A DNA stretch of 64,000 nt from Streptomyces sp. NRRL F-5126. Its GTDB lineage: Bacteria; Actinomycetota; Actinomycetes; Streptomycetales; Streptomycetaceae. Shown here piece by piece: positions 8,270 to 16,840 of the stretch (positions are counted from its first letter, which is position 1; every line of letters starts with the position of its first letter). The translations under genes and the position numbers were made by a program. The notes beneath the pieces are model-generated. The model saw only the letters and a program-made list of their open reading frames with translations, was not told the origin of the DNA and made no database searches. Where the stretch lies: NCBI RefSeq assembly GCF_000721265.1, contig NZ_JOFZ01000001.1:620001-684000 (forward strand). Direction: 5' to 3'.

Positions 8270-9054
8270 GCCGCAGCTCCCTCCTCTCCGGCGATCTCCT
8301 CGGTGATCAGGCCAAGCACCTTTCCGACCGCCCGCGGTACCAGCAACTCGGCGGCCTTGGGCAGTGCAGCCGCCGGATCCTGCACAGCGCCGACCACCGA
8401 CTGCGCGGTATCCACAGCCTGCGCAAGATCCGTCGCCTCGGCGGACTCCTCACAGGGATTCGGCACCAGGTCCACCACTTTCTCCGCGACCCAGTCAGCG
8501 ATCCTGCTTTCCGGATCGGTCGCGATGAGCACCGGGACCGCCAGCTTGACGTGCTCGGCGACAACAGACCTGAGGAACTCCCCCACCATGTCGGCGAAGA
8601 ACACCTGATAGAGGTCGCACAGGATGTCCCAGGTGAACCCACCGCCGCCGGCGCCTCCGCCCATGGCGTCGTCCAGCTCGGGATGTCTGCTCCGGACATC
8701 GCGGACCGCCGCGGCCATCCCCCTGCGCACCGCGGCGTCGGCGAGTGTGCCGCCGTCCCCTCCGACCTCCGATACGAGACGTGCAACAAGCGCGTCCTCC
8801 GACTCCACACCCTCTGTAGCCAGCGATCCCAGAGCCGCAGCGAGCCGTTCGCCAGCCGCACAGGCCGTGTCGTACAACCCGAAGGCCGATCGATCTGCAC
8901 GGAGTGTCTCGTGCAGGGCGCTCAGGTGGTCCGCCGCAATCTCCTCCAGCCGCTGATCCGCGTTGCGCGAGTCATCCCGCCAGCGCGCCAGCCGCCTCCC
9001 AGCCGAGCTCCACGGATCGCCGTTCGGCCCCTTCCATCGCGTGGATGTCCCCAC
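8266..9054 (-). CDS. qatB: QatB-like protein
   Basis: 262 residues from the GTG at 9052-9054, preceded by a G-rich stretch. The N-terminus MGTSTRWKGPNGDPW has the Gly-Thr-Ser followed by a Gly-Pro turn that I associate with QatB proteins. The rest is helical and Ala-rich, with a glycine patch at about 120 (GGGAGGGG). The gene overlaps the QatC-like gene by four bases, as in qat operons. In Qat systems QatB is the proposed partner or substrate of QatC, and its exposed N-terminal glycine would be the modified residue (recent knowledge, not visible here). QatA (ATPase) and QatD (TatD nuclease) are not in the window. Assignment rests on the N-terminal motif plus the neighbour. Confidence 0.65.
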   Translation of the reverse strand: MGTSTRWKGPNGDPWSSAGRRLARWRDDSRNADQRLEEIAADHLSALHETLRADRSAFGLYDTACAAGERLAAALGSLATEGVESEDALVARLVSEVGGDGGTLADAAVRRGMAAAVRDVRSRHPELDDAMGGGAGGGGFTWDILCDLYQVFFADMVGEFLRSVVAEHVKLAVPVLIATDPESRIADWVAEKVVDLVPNPCEESAEATDLAQAVDTAQSVVGAVQDPAAALPKAAELLVPRAVGKVLGLITEEIAGEEGAAA

Positions 9055-9522
9055 GTCGCCCCCAACGATGGTTCTCCAAATTGCACTTCGTCCATGGCAT
9101 CAGACCGGACGATCCCCAGGTAGGGCAGGACTCGGCCAGGGCCTCACGGACCAGCCAGGTGCTGAAACAGCCGGGGGCATCACTTCCCGTGACACCTAGA
9201 CCTAGAAGCGTGACCAACCGTAGCGCTGAGTCACAGACATCACGCAGATCCCCGTTCAGGACAGGTGCCGGGCTGGCAAGATTGCCCCTTGCGTCATATG
9301 CCCTGCTGTTCATGCCCTCTACAGAGGGCTCGCTGACGGCGTATCAAATCAGCAACCTCCGACCGCCCGCACCAGACGACATCAGTCGCCTGAAGGCCGC
9401 TAGCGATCCGAGTCCGGACGCAAGTTGTCATCCACCACACGGGCAGTCGGCATACGGGGCGGCCACGCCAGCATGGATTCCGCGGTCGTGCACAGGAACC
9501 CGGCGAGCGGAGGGTGAAGCCC
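9055..9522. other. Divergent gap between the QatB-like gene and the zinc protein
   Basis: No convincing gene. A minus-strand frame from 9313 to 8972 (113 codons) has partly protein-like composition but overlaps the QatB-like gene by 83 bases and has weak third-position bias; it may be a relic of a lost upstream gene. A perfect inverted repeat, GCCCTCT-AC-AGAGGGC, lies at 9314-9329 just ahead of that frame and could be an operator. Confidence 0.4.
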
Positions 9523-10275
9523 ATGGCCAAGCTCACGGAGGATCAAAAGCGGCAACGAGCCGCCAAGCGTGCTCTGCGCTCGGCCCTCGAAGCCGAAGCC
9601 GATGACCGGCGGCGCCGCGAGCGGGATGAGCAGTGGGAGCGAGAAGGTACACGCCTCAGCAGGGCGGAGTACGTGTCCGGTGAGCCCTGCCGCGGTTGCG
9701 GACTGCCCATGACGGATGAGCTGGGGAGCTGGCCACCCCTCTTGAAGTTGTCCGAGGCGGAGAAGCTCGAATACGAGGAAGCCAACCAGAGGTTCCGCGA
9801 CCGACACACCGACTGCCGGGCCGCCCGGTGGGCCGTCAGCGGTTCTCGGGTAACGCACTGCTGTTTCTGTTGCCCGCCACCGCCGATGGGGCCGAAGCAG
9901 CTGGAGAAGCTCGCCAAACCGTTCGCTTCCTGGCCCTCACGGGAAGAACGCAAGAAGGACCTCGATAGTTGGGATCTCACTCTCCGTTGCGACCACGTGG
10001 TGCCTTACATTCAGCATCGCGAGAACACCCGCGTCTCCGCCCGCGTCGTCGACTGCCCAGAGTGCGGAGAGCGTCGCGGCGTAGTGAGCAGTGAGCGGGT
10101 AGGGCCGGCGTATCGCGATGACGGGACCATCCGTGAGCGGGCGGTAGCTGATCGGGAGCGGCTCGCCCGGGAACTGGCAGCCGCCGAGGTGAAGCTGACC
10201 CGTCAGCAGAAGAACGCGGCAGCAACCCAACAACGCATCGCCAAGCTCCAGGAAGAGCTCGGCAGTGAGTCTTGA
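9523..10275 (+). CDS. Cysteine-rich zinc-binding protein, function unknown
   Basis: 250 residues. The ATG at 9523 is chosen because GGAGGG at 9509-9514 sits 8 bases before it; the GTG at 9514 would overlap that site. After a basic, charged N-terminal helix come CRGCGLP, a C/H cluster HCCFCCPPPPM, CDHVV and CPECGERRGVV. The pairs are consistent with two zinc ribbons or a degenerate HNH-type zinc fold. The last 60 residues are a coiled coil (RERLARELAAAEVKLTRQQK). I do not recognise the family. It lies inside the island, transcribed away from the qat-like genes. Confidence 0.7.
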   Translation: MAKLTEDQKRQRAAKRALRSALEAEADDRRRRERDEQWEREGTRLSRAEYVSGEPCRGCGLPMTDELGSWPPLLKLSEAEKLEYEEANQRFRDRHTDCRAARWAVSGSRVTHCCFCCPPPPMGPKQLEKLAKPFASWPSREERKKDLDSWDLTLRCDHVVPYIQHRENTRVSARVVDCPECGERRGVVSSERVGPAYRDDGTIRERAVADRERLARELAAAEVKLTRQQKNAAATQQRIAKLQEELGSES

Positions 10276-10360
10276 TGAGACGAAGCGCAGGCAGCAATGC
10301 CAGGTCATTCCCCGCATCGATTCCAATGGGGTACTGGCGGAGCCCTCGTGTATCGATGTG

Positions 10361-10831
10361 TCAGGACTCAGCGGCCGAACCGCGCCCCGGCCAGTGCTTC
10401 GGCCGGGCAACGGCCGGGTCCGTGATCTGGAGGCGCTTCTGCCGGGTCGGGTCGATCGACGTCAGATAGACAAGACGCTGGCCGCTAGCCGCTGCGAGCT
10501 CGGACAAGGCGTGCGGAAGGGCCGCGCAGACAGTGGCGATCGCCGTGCCCAGACCCACCAGGCCACCGTGCTTGTTGTTCTGGCGGTACTCGATGCGATG
10601 CAGGCCCGACTGTGCGATGGCCGCCACTTCGAGTGGCCGGCTGAGCTACTTGGTGTCGTTGGTGATGACGACCTCGAAGCCGTCGGCCTTGGCCTTGGCG
10701 TACAGCTCAATGTCCTTCGTGCCCGTCCAGCCCTTGAGCTCGTGGACGTGGACGACTTCATGTGCCTTCAGCAGGATGCGCACGATCTCGGCCATGGGAC
10801 GGGGCACGTTCTCGTCGAGTAGCAGTTTCAA
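10361..10831 (-). pseudogene. DUF5615-type toxin interrupted by one amber codon
   Basis: The TTG start at 10829-10831 overlaps the antitoxin's stop. The first 61 codons, MKLLLDENVPRPMAEIV..., are the N-terminus of DUF5615 PIN-like toxins, with the acidic LLLDEN motif and ITND near residue 58. A TAG at 10646-10648 follows. The same frame then stays open to 10361 and reads on plausibly (QSGLHRIEYRQNNKHGGLVG ... GQRLVYLTSIDP). The codon would be CAG (Gln) after a single base change. The remaining gene would encode about 156 residues, close to the family length. The toxin is probably inactive unless the amber is read through. Confidence 0.75.
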
Positions 10832-11472
10832 GCGACAACCTGCCGGGGCTCGCTGCTGCCATAGCTGTCGACGTACTCGCTGAAGTCGGCGGCGTCCCGG
10901 GCGGCCTCGGCCGTCACGCCTGGGTAGAACTCACCGATCTGGTCCGGCGGGATGCCGTCTCTTACGAGGGCAGCGACATCTGAGGCTGGGATCCTGGTGC
11001 CTTGGATGACCGGTTCTCCGCCGCGGACCGACTCGTCGACCGCAACGTGCTCACGGGGGGTGAGCAGAGCGGAAATACTACGGCCGTCCTTATAGAAGGG
11101 CGCGAGAACATCCACCATCTGGTGGATGACCACGTTGCCCCCCTTGATCAGGTCTACGGCGTGGTCGGGTTCAGCCAGATAGATCGTGACCGGGCCCGCG
11201 ACGAGTTTGTACGAGGAGAGGTGCTCCCACTCGCCGAGGTCTTCTCGAAGTGTGTTCAGCGCACGGCGGATCTTCTGCAACGAAGCCTCTTCGCGCAGCT
11301 GCACGCAGATGCGGAGTGCGACAACGTCGCGGAACGAGTAGAGGATCGGCCTCTCGCTGGAGATCTCGGGGACGAGCACGGCGCCTTTGGGCCCGGGCGC
11401 TCGGCGCCAGTGGGACAGCTGGCGCAGAGTCGCGCCGGAAAGAGCCGCGGCGAGTTTGGGTTCGTACGACAC
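10828..11472 (-). CDS. DUF433-domain antitoxin with N-terminal DNA-binding domain
   Basis: 214 residues from the GTG at 11470-11472, which has AGGAGG about 7 bases upstream; a longer in-frame extension is rejected. Residues 5-25 (LAAALSGATLRQLSHWRR) read like a MerR-type helix-turn-helix, a middle domain covers 30-140, and the DUF433 domain is at about 153-200 with GGEPVIQGTRIPASDV. DUF433 proteins are antitoxins paired with DUF5615 PIN-like toxins, and the gene overlaps such a toxin at its 3' end. It should bind the toxin and repress its own promoter. The partner carries a nonsense codon, so this may be a surviving antitoxin. Confidence 0.8.
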   Translation of the reverse strand: MSYEPKLAAALSGATLRQLSHWRRAPGPKGAVLVPEISSERPILYSFRDVVALRICVQLREEASLQKIRRALNTLREDLGEWEHLSSYKLVAGPVTIYLAEPDHAVDLIKGGNVVIHQMVDVLAPFYKDGRSISALLTPREHVAVDESVRGGEPVIQGTRIPASDVAALVRDGIPPDQIGEFYPGVTAEAARDAADFSEYVDSYGSSEPRQVVA

Positions 11473-11705
11473 CGCGTGCCTCCTTCCGTCTTCCGCCCCC
11501 ATCGATATCGGCCTGAACGTACCCCATTCTCCTGGAGGCCACGTAGCACAGAAACCGAGGGGCCCATTCAGGGTGAGCCGGGGACGCCGGACGCACCCAT
11601 GCCGCACAGGCCGCTGCCACGGGAATCGCCACAGGCCGGCACACGTCCGTGGCATTTTCGGCCACCCACCGGCGGCGCCCGTATGCGCCGCGTAACCTCA
11701 CGGGC

Positions 11706-11929
11706 ATGGGGGCATCAGTATCCGGTGCAGGTCAGGACGCACGGCGGATTACGAGCATCTGGCCGCTCGCAGCCAGGCTGAGGGCATCCCTCAGTTGGCG
11801 CTCGACGGCCATCCGGTCAGCGCGGACTGGGACCCGGATCTCGCCCCTGCCATGACCGCCCTCGGCGTCGCGCTCCATGAGGAGGCCACTCTCGACCTTC
11901 TGGTGGACGACCTGTCGCGTCAGACGTAG
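11706..11929 (+). pseudogene. Possible frame-disrupted small gene remnant
   Basis: The 11473-12133 gap holds one protein-like stretch. Codons 11747-11929 read DYEHLAARSQAEGIPQLALD and on to VDDLSRQT followed by TAG. There is no start codon in that frame before an upstream TAA. An ATG at 11706 opens another frame (MGASVSGAGQDAR) that would join it after a frameshift near 11745. No family is recognised. The remainder of the gap shows nothing. Confidence 0.3.
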
Positions 11930-12133
11930 GGGGCGGCGCCATGCTGGGTTCTGGGGAAGATCGCCAGCGTCCCTCAGCCGGTCCGTCACAGCCGCCAGAC
12001 GCCTGATCCCGGCCGACCTTGTCCGGAGCGTCAACAGCAGTCCATGGGCGCAACGCGGTGATTCTGGAAGGCCGCCTGTTGCCTCCTGCTGAAGCACTAA
12101 TGTGGACAAACACGTGTGGCGGAAGGATGGGGC

Positions 12134-15100
12134 ATGCCGGAAGTGCCTGCAGAGAAGAACGAGTTGGCGCTGACGGAGGTCTTGAGACAGGCCGAGGTCG
12201 GCGAGGCGGTCGCATCCGAGCTCGAGAAGTGGCAGCAGGCACACGACACGCGGATCGTCTTCGACCGATGGCTCACCCCTGGCAAGAGCAGGGCAGTTCT
12301 GGCGGCGGTCGCACTGACTGGCCCGGTCTTCAACGGCAAAGTCGTCATGAAGGTGTGTCCTCCGGGTACGACCACTGGCCGGGAGCCCGGTCGGCACGCC
12401 AAGGCACTTGAGGAAGCCCCCGAGGGATTCGCCGAGCGGCATCTGGTCAGGCAGCCAGTTGAACCCGTCAGCGTTCCGGGTGGTATCAAGGTGATGTTCC
12501 AGGAGATCGCCGGCGGCAGCATTCGCGATGTCCGGCCGCTCTCGGCCACTCTGCGTGGTCGTGAACTGCCGGAACTCGTCGGGGAGGTGGCGCGCTCGAT
12601 CCTCAGCGACTGGAACCCTACTCCGACAGACATCCGCCGCATGGCAGTGCGAGACTTCGTTCTGGACCATGTGGGCACCCGGACGGATAAGGACGGCCCG
12701 GTCGCGAAGCTGGCCGAGCAGCTGGCCTACGATCCGGTGGACGATCAAGTGCCACTATGGATCACGTTCGCAACCGGTGGGGTCATACCTAACGTTGTTG
12801 CCTGGCTAGAACGCCCCACCTGGGACGGCCTGGACAGCGCCCACGTACTCGCGATCCTCGGCCGGGCCCACGGCGATCTTCACGCCGACAACATTCTGCT
12901 GCCGATGTCACCAGTCGCGGACGCCACCGCGTACCGGCTGATCGATCTCTCCGGATACCGGGCTGATGCACCGCTCTCCCGAGACCTCACCCACCTGACG
13001 CTCGCTCTCATTCTCAGAGAGTTGCCGGAGCTCACGGAACGCCAACGCAGCGTCCTGGCTGAGTTCCTGGTCGATCCTGAGGCGGACACGGATGCCGTGC
13101 TCCATGTTGTGGGTCTGGGCAACCTCTCAAATGACATCGCCCAGGCCGGTGAGGTGTACGCGAGACAGCTGTCGATGCCGGACGACTGGCAGGACCAGTA
13201 CCTCCTGTCGCTGGCGGGAAACGCGCTGCTTTTCGCGACGCGGGACACGACGGTTGGGCTTCAGGAGCGGGCGTGGTGCTTCCAGTTGGCCTGCAGGTCT
13301 CTGGGCCGGTTCTTCTCCATGCACGGACTGCACGCGCCCACAGCGACTGCTCCGCGATGCACCCTCACTCGGGCCGTCGAAGCTACTCCACAGGTCTCGG
13401 CCGCAGTCGACCGGCTTGCCGAGAACTGCGACCGCTGGACCGCTCTTCGTACGACCATTGCTGTCATCGATTCAGCTGCTTTCGGGGAGGAAGATCTCCA
13501 AAAGTTCGCCGGGCTCGGCTGGAACCTGGTCGTGGAGCTCAACCCGGACACCGATGTCGACGGCGGTTGGAAAGCGGCTACCTCCACGGGCGGCGGCCGG
13601 ATCCACCGGCTCCAGCTGCGTGATCAGGACATGATGTTCGGCCGCAACAGCACCAACTGGATCGCGGCGGCAGGGATCCGCGGCGCGGACCCGGTCTCTC
13701 CAACCACCGCCCTGCGCCGCTGGCGCTCCACGTATCTGCCGTTCGTACGGGAGTCAATTGAAGCGCTCAACCGTCACTCAGGGAGGCCAGCGACCGTCGT
13801 CTGCTTCGGCGAGGGCGGCAGCGCTGAACGAGCTCTAGTCGAAGCTTGCATCGACGTCTTCGGCGACCGGGCGAGGATTCTCTCGATCTCGGGCACCGGC
13901 GAGGGCAGCCTTGCCGAGTACGACGCCGAACTCCTCGCGTGTGAGCCCGCGGACCTTCTGGGCGCGTTGCCTAAGCCCTCGTCGGTTGAGGCGCTACGTC
14001 GGCGTCCGAGGGTGCCGGCCGACAAGGGCTTCGTGGATGTCCCCGACGGGTTGCTGTCGCGCTTCGAGGACGCGGCGGTACTGCTGCATTCCGAGGTCGG
14101 GGTCGAATCGGAGGCGGGCGAGTACGAGGTGGGTGCCTTTTACCGGGGCCGTCCCATCTCGTGGTTCGAGCTGGACCTCCACCTGGATCTGCCGCGGGCG
14201 ATCACTGAGGACTTTATCGGCCAGGTGCGCACGGCTCTGGAACAGCGCGACACCCTGCGGGTGATGCTCGCCCACAGCCCCGGCGCCGGGGGCACGACCA
14301 TCGCCCGCCGGGCGGCCTGGACTCTCAAGGACGAGTTCCCCACGGTCGTGGCCCGCAGCAGCCAGGACGAAGCAGTCCTCTCTCAGCTGGCGTCCGACCT
14401 GTCGTCCGAGACGGGAAGCCCTGTCCTTCTCCTGTTGGAGCTGCTCTCTGAGTCCTCCCAGGAGCGTTTGTACGAGTTGCTGCGGGCGAGCAGTGTGCCG
14501 GTCGTCATGCTGATCACCGCACGCCGCAGTTCTGTCGGCCACGGTGTCGCCCAGGCGTCGACCCAGCGCAGTCTGCGGGTCGGGGCGATGCAGCGGGACG
14601 ACCGGTTCAAGATGGCCCGGCACTTCACTGATCTAGTGCCGGACCGAGAGGACGCCCTATTTGAGCTGGTTACGGAGGATTCCGACCACAGCGTTCCGTT
14701 CTTCTTCGCCCTGACTGCATTCAACAATGAGTTCGAGGGGCTGCCCGGATACGTCGCCCCGTTCCTCGACCAGATCTCGGACGTCGACCGGGAGATCTGC
14801 ATACTGCTGGCCCTGGCCCACCGCTTCAGTGGTGTTCCGGTGTCCTCGGACTTGTTCACGGACCTGCTCGGGGTGGCGCCAGCCGACGACGTGGATCTCC
14901 GTCTGCATGTCGACGATCGAGTGCTGCCACTTCTGATCGAGGAGAACGACGGAATGTGGCGGCTGTCGCACAGCCTGATCGCCGAGGAGGTGCTGCGTCA
15001 GCTGCTGGCACCGTCTGGAGCGACCACGGGTCCAGAGGACTGGAAAGCCGCGCTGCCGGGTTGGTCCGAAACGCTCATCGCTCAAGCTGGCCGGGTCTTC

Positions 15101-16522
15101 CTGAACCGCCTCCCGGACGACATGAAGATCCTGCTGGACCGCCTCTTCATCATGAGGGATGCCCGGGAACCCGTGGAGTTCCAGCGGACCGGCACTTACA
15201 CGGAGCTGCTTCAGCAGATGACCGTGCCCGGGCGCAAGCAGGTGATGCATGCCCTAGTACAGGCGTTCCCGAACGAATCGCACTACTGGGGCCACTTCGG
15301 TCGCCTGCTGTCCTACGACTCGAGGGACTTCGAGGGGGCCCTGGGCGCGGTGGACAAGGCCATCTTGCTCGCTTCAAGCGACCCGCTGCTGCACCACATG
15401 CGAGGCATGGTCTTCCGGAACGAGATCAGGTCCGTGATTGAAAACCGGACCTACTCCCGCCTGGACATGAAGACTCGCGAGGGCCGCATTCTTGAGCTCG
15501 TGGAGTCCGCCCGGGCTTCCTTCGACAAGGCCACGGAGCTGGATGACTCCAGCGAGTACGGCCACATCGCCCTGGCTCAGATGTGTATCAAGGTCATCGA
15601 GTTCGGGTTCTCGCAGTCCGGAGCCGCCACCTACTCGCAGTTCCTTGCCCGGCAGAGTGCTGGCGCCTATCGGGCACTGCTGGAGGAGGCCGAGAACGCT
15701 CTCGACGCGGTGCTGGAGATTCGCGGCTCGGACCGCCTGTCCTACCGGGCGGAGGAAGCGGAGGTCGAACTGCAGAAGCTCTACGACAATTACCAGGCGC
15801 TGTTGCAGGGTTGGCGGAATCTCCTCTCCCGCGCCGACGTGTACAAGCCGCCCGTGCGGCGTCGGCTGGCCCGTGCGTACCGCCAGCGCAGCGGGTCGTG
15901 GCGCAAGGCGCCGGCGCGTGACGTGCGTCAGGCGGTTGAGCTTCTGAACGCGAACCTCGTGGACAACCCGCGCGACTTTACGAGTCTGCGCGAGTGGCTA
16001 CAGGCGGCGCGGTTCTTGCCCGCGTCTCTCGACCGCGCGGCCGATTACGTGACCACGTGGGCTCGGACGGAGTCCACCCGGGATGCCCTTTTTTATGACT
16101 ACGTGCTCGCCTGTCTGCGAGTTCTCGACGGCCAGGACTCGGCTATCGAGGAGTACCGCGTGAAGTTGAACAGGTGCCGCGATCGCACTACTGGCTTCGC
16201 CAACCGTCACTCGACCGCCTACGAGTGGTTGGGGGAGGGACAGGAGATGGGTCGGCTGGTCGCCCACCAGGACTTGAAGGAGTGGAACCGCAGAGAGGGA
16301 GAACCGCCACCTGCTCATCTGGCTCGCCTGCAAGGCCGCGTTTCCCAGATCAAGAGCCGGGCCTCAGGAACCATCGACTTCGGTCGGGGCATCCAGGCAT
16401 TCACCGTGCCAAGCCGGGCCGGGCTGGTGCGTGGCGTGCATGAGAACTGGCCTGTTACCGCACTGATCGCCTTCCGCTACGACGGCCCCGAGGCGTGGGC
16501 GGTCGATCTCGGTCAGTCTTGA
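12134..16522 (+). CDS. Giant STAND-type NTPase with N-terminal kinase-like domain
   Basis: 1462 residues; the ATG at 12134 is preceded by GGAAGGA at 12121-12127. Residues 1-300 contain HGDLHADN (246-253) and LIDLSGY (D271), the catalytic loop and metal Asp of aminoglycoside-phosphotransferase/choline-kinase-type kinases. Residues 430-640 look like a Rossmann-type alpha/beta domain (TTIAVIDSAAF, PATVVCFGEGGSAERAL). A P-loop HSPGAGGTTIARRAAW starts at 714, with a hydrophobic strand SPVLLLLELL about 50 residues later. A helical STAND-like region and TPR-like helices fill 850-1350. Residues 1401-1462 (LQGRVSQIKSRASG ... TALIAFRYDGPEAWAV) look like an OB fold. The GAGGTT P-loop, TPR and terminal OB order recalls SAMD9-family predicted STAND NTPases. 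A role as a ligand-triggered defence sensor fits the island but is inferred. Confidence 0.75.
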   Translation: MPEVPAEKNELALTEVLRQAEVGEAVASELEKWQQAHDTRIVFDRWLTPGKSRAVLAAVALTGPVFNGKVVMKVCPPGTTTGREPGRHAKALEEAPEGFAERHLVRQPVEPVSVPGGIKVMFQEIAGGSIRDVRPLSATLRGRELPELVGEVARSILSDWNPTPTDIRRMAVRDFVLDHVGTRTDKDGPVAKLAEQLAYDPVDDQVPLWITFATGGVIPNVVAWLERPTWDGLDSAHVLAILGRAHGDLHADNILLPMSPVADATAYRLIDLSGYRADAPLSRDLTHLTLALILRELPELTERQRSVLAEFLVDPEADTDAVLHVVGLGNLSNDIAQAGEVYARQLSMPDDWQDQYLLSLAGNALLFATRDTTVGLQERAWCFQLACRSLGRFFSMHGLHAPTATAPRCTLTRAVEATPQVSAAVDRLAENCDRWTALRTTIAVIDSAAFGEEDLQKFAGLGWNLVVELNPDTDVDGGWKAATSTGGGRIHRLQLRDQDMMFGRNSTNWIAAAGIRGADPVSPTTALRRWRSTYLPFVRESIEALNRHSGRPATVVCFGEGGSAERALVEACIDVFGDRARILSISGTGEGSLAEYDAELLACEPADLLGALPKPSSVEALRRRPRVPADKGFVDVPDGLLSRFEDAAVLLHSEVGVESEAGEYEVGAFYRGRPISWFELDLHLDLPRAITEDFIGQVRTALEQRDTLRVMLAHSPGAGGTTIARRAAWTLKDEFPTVVARSSQDEAVLSQLASDLSSETGSPVLLLLELLSESSQERLYELLRASSVPVVMLITARRSSVGHGVAQASTQRSLRVGAMQRDDRFKMARHFTDLVPDREDALFELVTEDSDHSVPFFFALTAFNNEFEGLPGYVAPFLDQISDVDREICILLALAHRFSGVPVSSDLFTDLLGVAPADDVDLRLHVDDRVLPLLIEENDGMWRLSHSLIAEEVLRQLLAPSGATTGPEDWKAALPGWSETLIAQAGRVFLNRLPDDMKILLDRLFIMRDAREPVEFQRTGTYTELLQQMTVPGRKQVMHALVQAFPNESHYWGHFGRLLSYDSRDFEGALGAVDKAILLASSDPLLHHMRGMVFRNEIRSVIENRTYSRLDMKTREGRILELVESARASFDKATELDDSSEYGHIALAQMCIKVIEFGFSQSGAATYSQFLARQSAGAYRALLEEAENALDAVLEIRGSDRLSYRAEEAEVELQKLYDNYQALLQGWRNLLSRADVYKPPVRRRLARAYRQRSGSWRKAPARDVRQAVELLNANLVDNPRDFTSLREWLQAARFLPASLDRAADYVTTWARTESTRDALFYDYVLACLRVLDGQDSAIEEYRVKLNRCRDRTTGFANRHSTAYEWLGEGQEMGRLVAHQDLKEWNRREGEPPPAHLARLQGRVSQIKSRASGTIDFGRGIQAFTVPSRAGLVRGVHENWPVTALIAFRYDGPEAWAVDLGQS

Positions 16523-16840
16523 TCTGGATGACCCAAGATCCGGCTGCTCAGCCTGAGATAGGCGAAAGTAGCGCAAGAGGCTTGACCGACATCAACGCAG
16601 GGAAGCGTCCACGATGCCGCCGCAGGCTCCGCACGGACTACGTCGACACGCTTCGACGCCGAACTGCGGACAACGCACAGAACCGCCGGTTGGTTACTGC
16701 CCGAGGGCTGGGCCCCTTGGGAGCCATCCGGGAGCCGACCCGCTCCCCAAACCCCTTCGAATCCGCCCGAGACCGCCACAGCCCAACGCTTTGACCAGGT
16801 AGAACAGCCCCCACGCTGGCAAGATCACCACCCGAACCTC

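Noticed and set aside
2..9054. A DISARM or BREX locus
   Set aside because: No DUF1998, SNF2 or PglZ-type gene is visible; only a methylase and an HKD protein are shared, and part of the locus lies outside the window.
8972..9313. Gene overlapping the QatB-like start
   Set aside because: Weak third-position bias and 83-base overlap with a better-supported gene; kept only as a possible relic.
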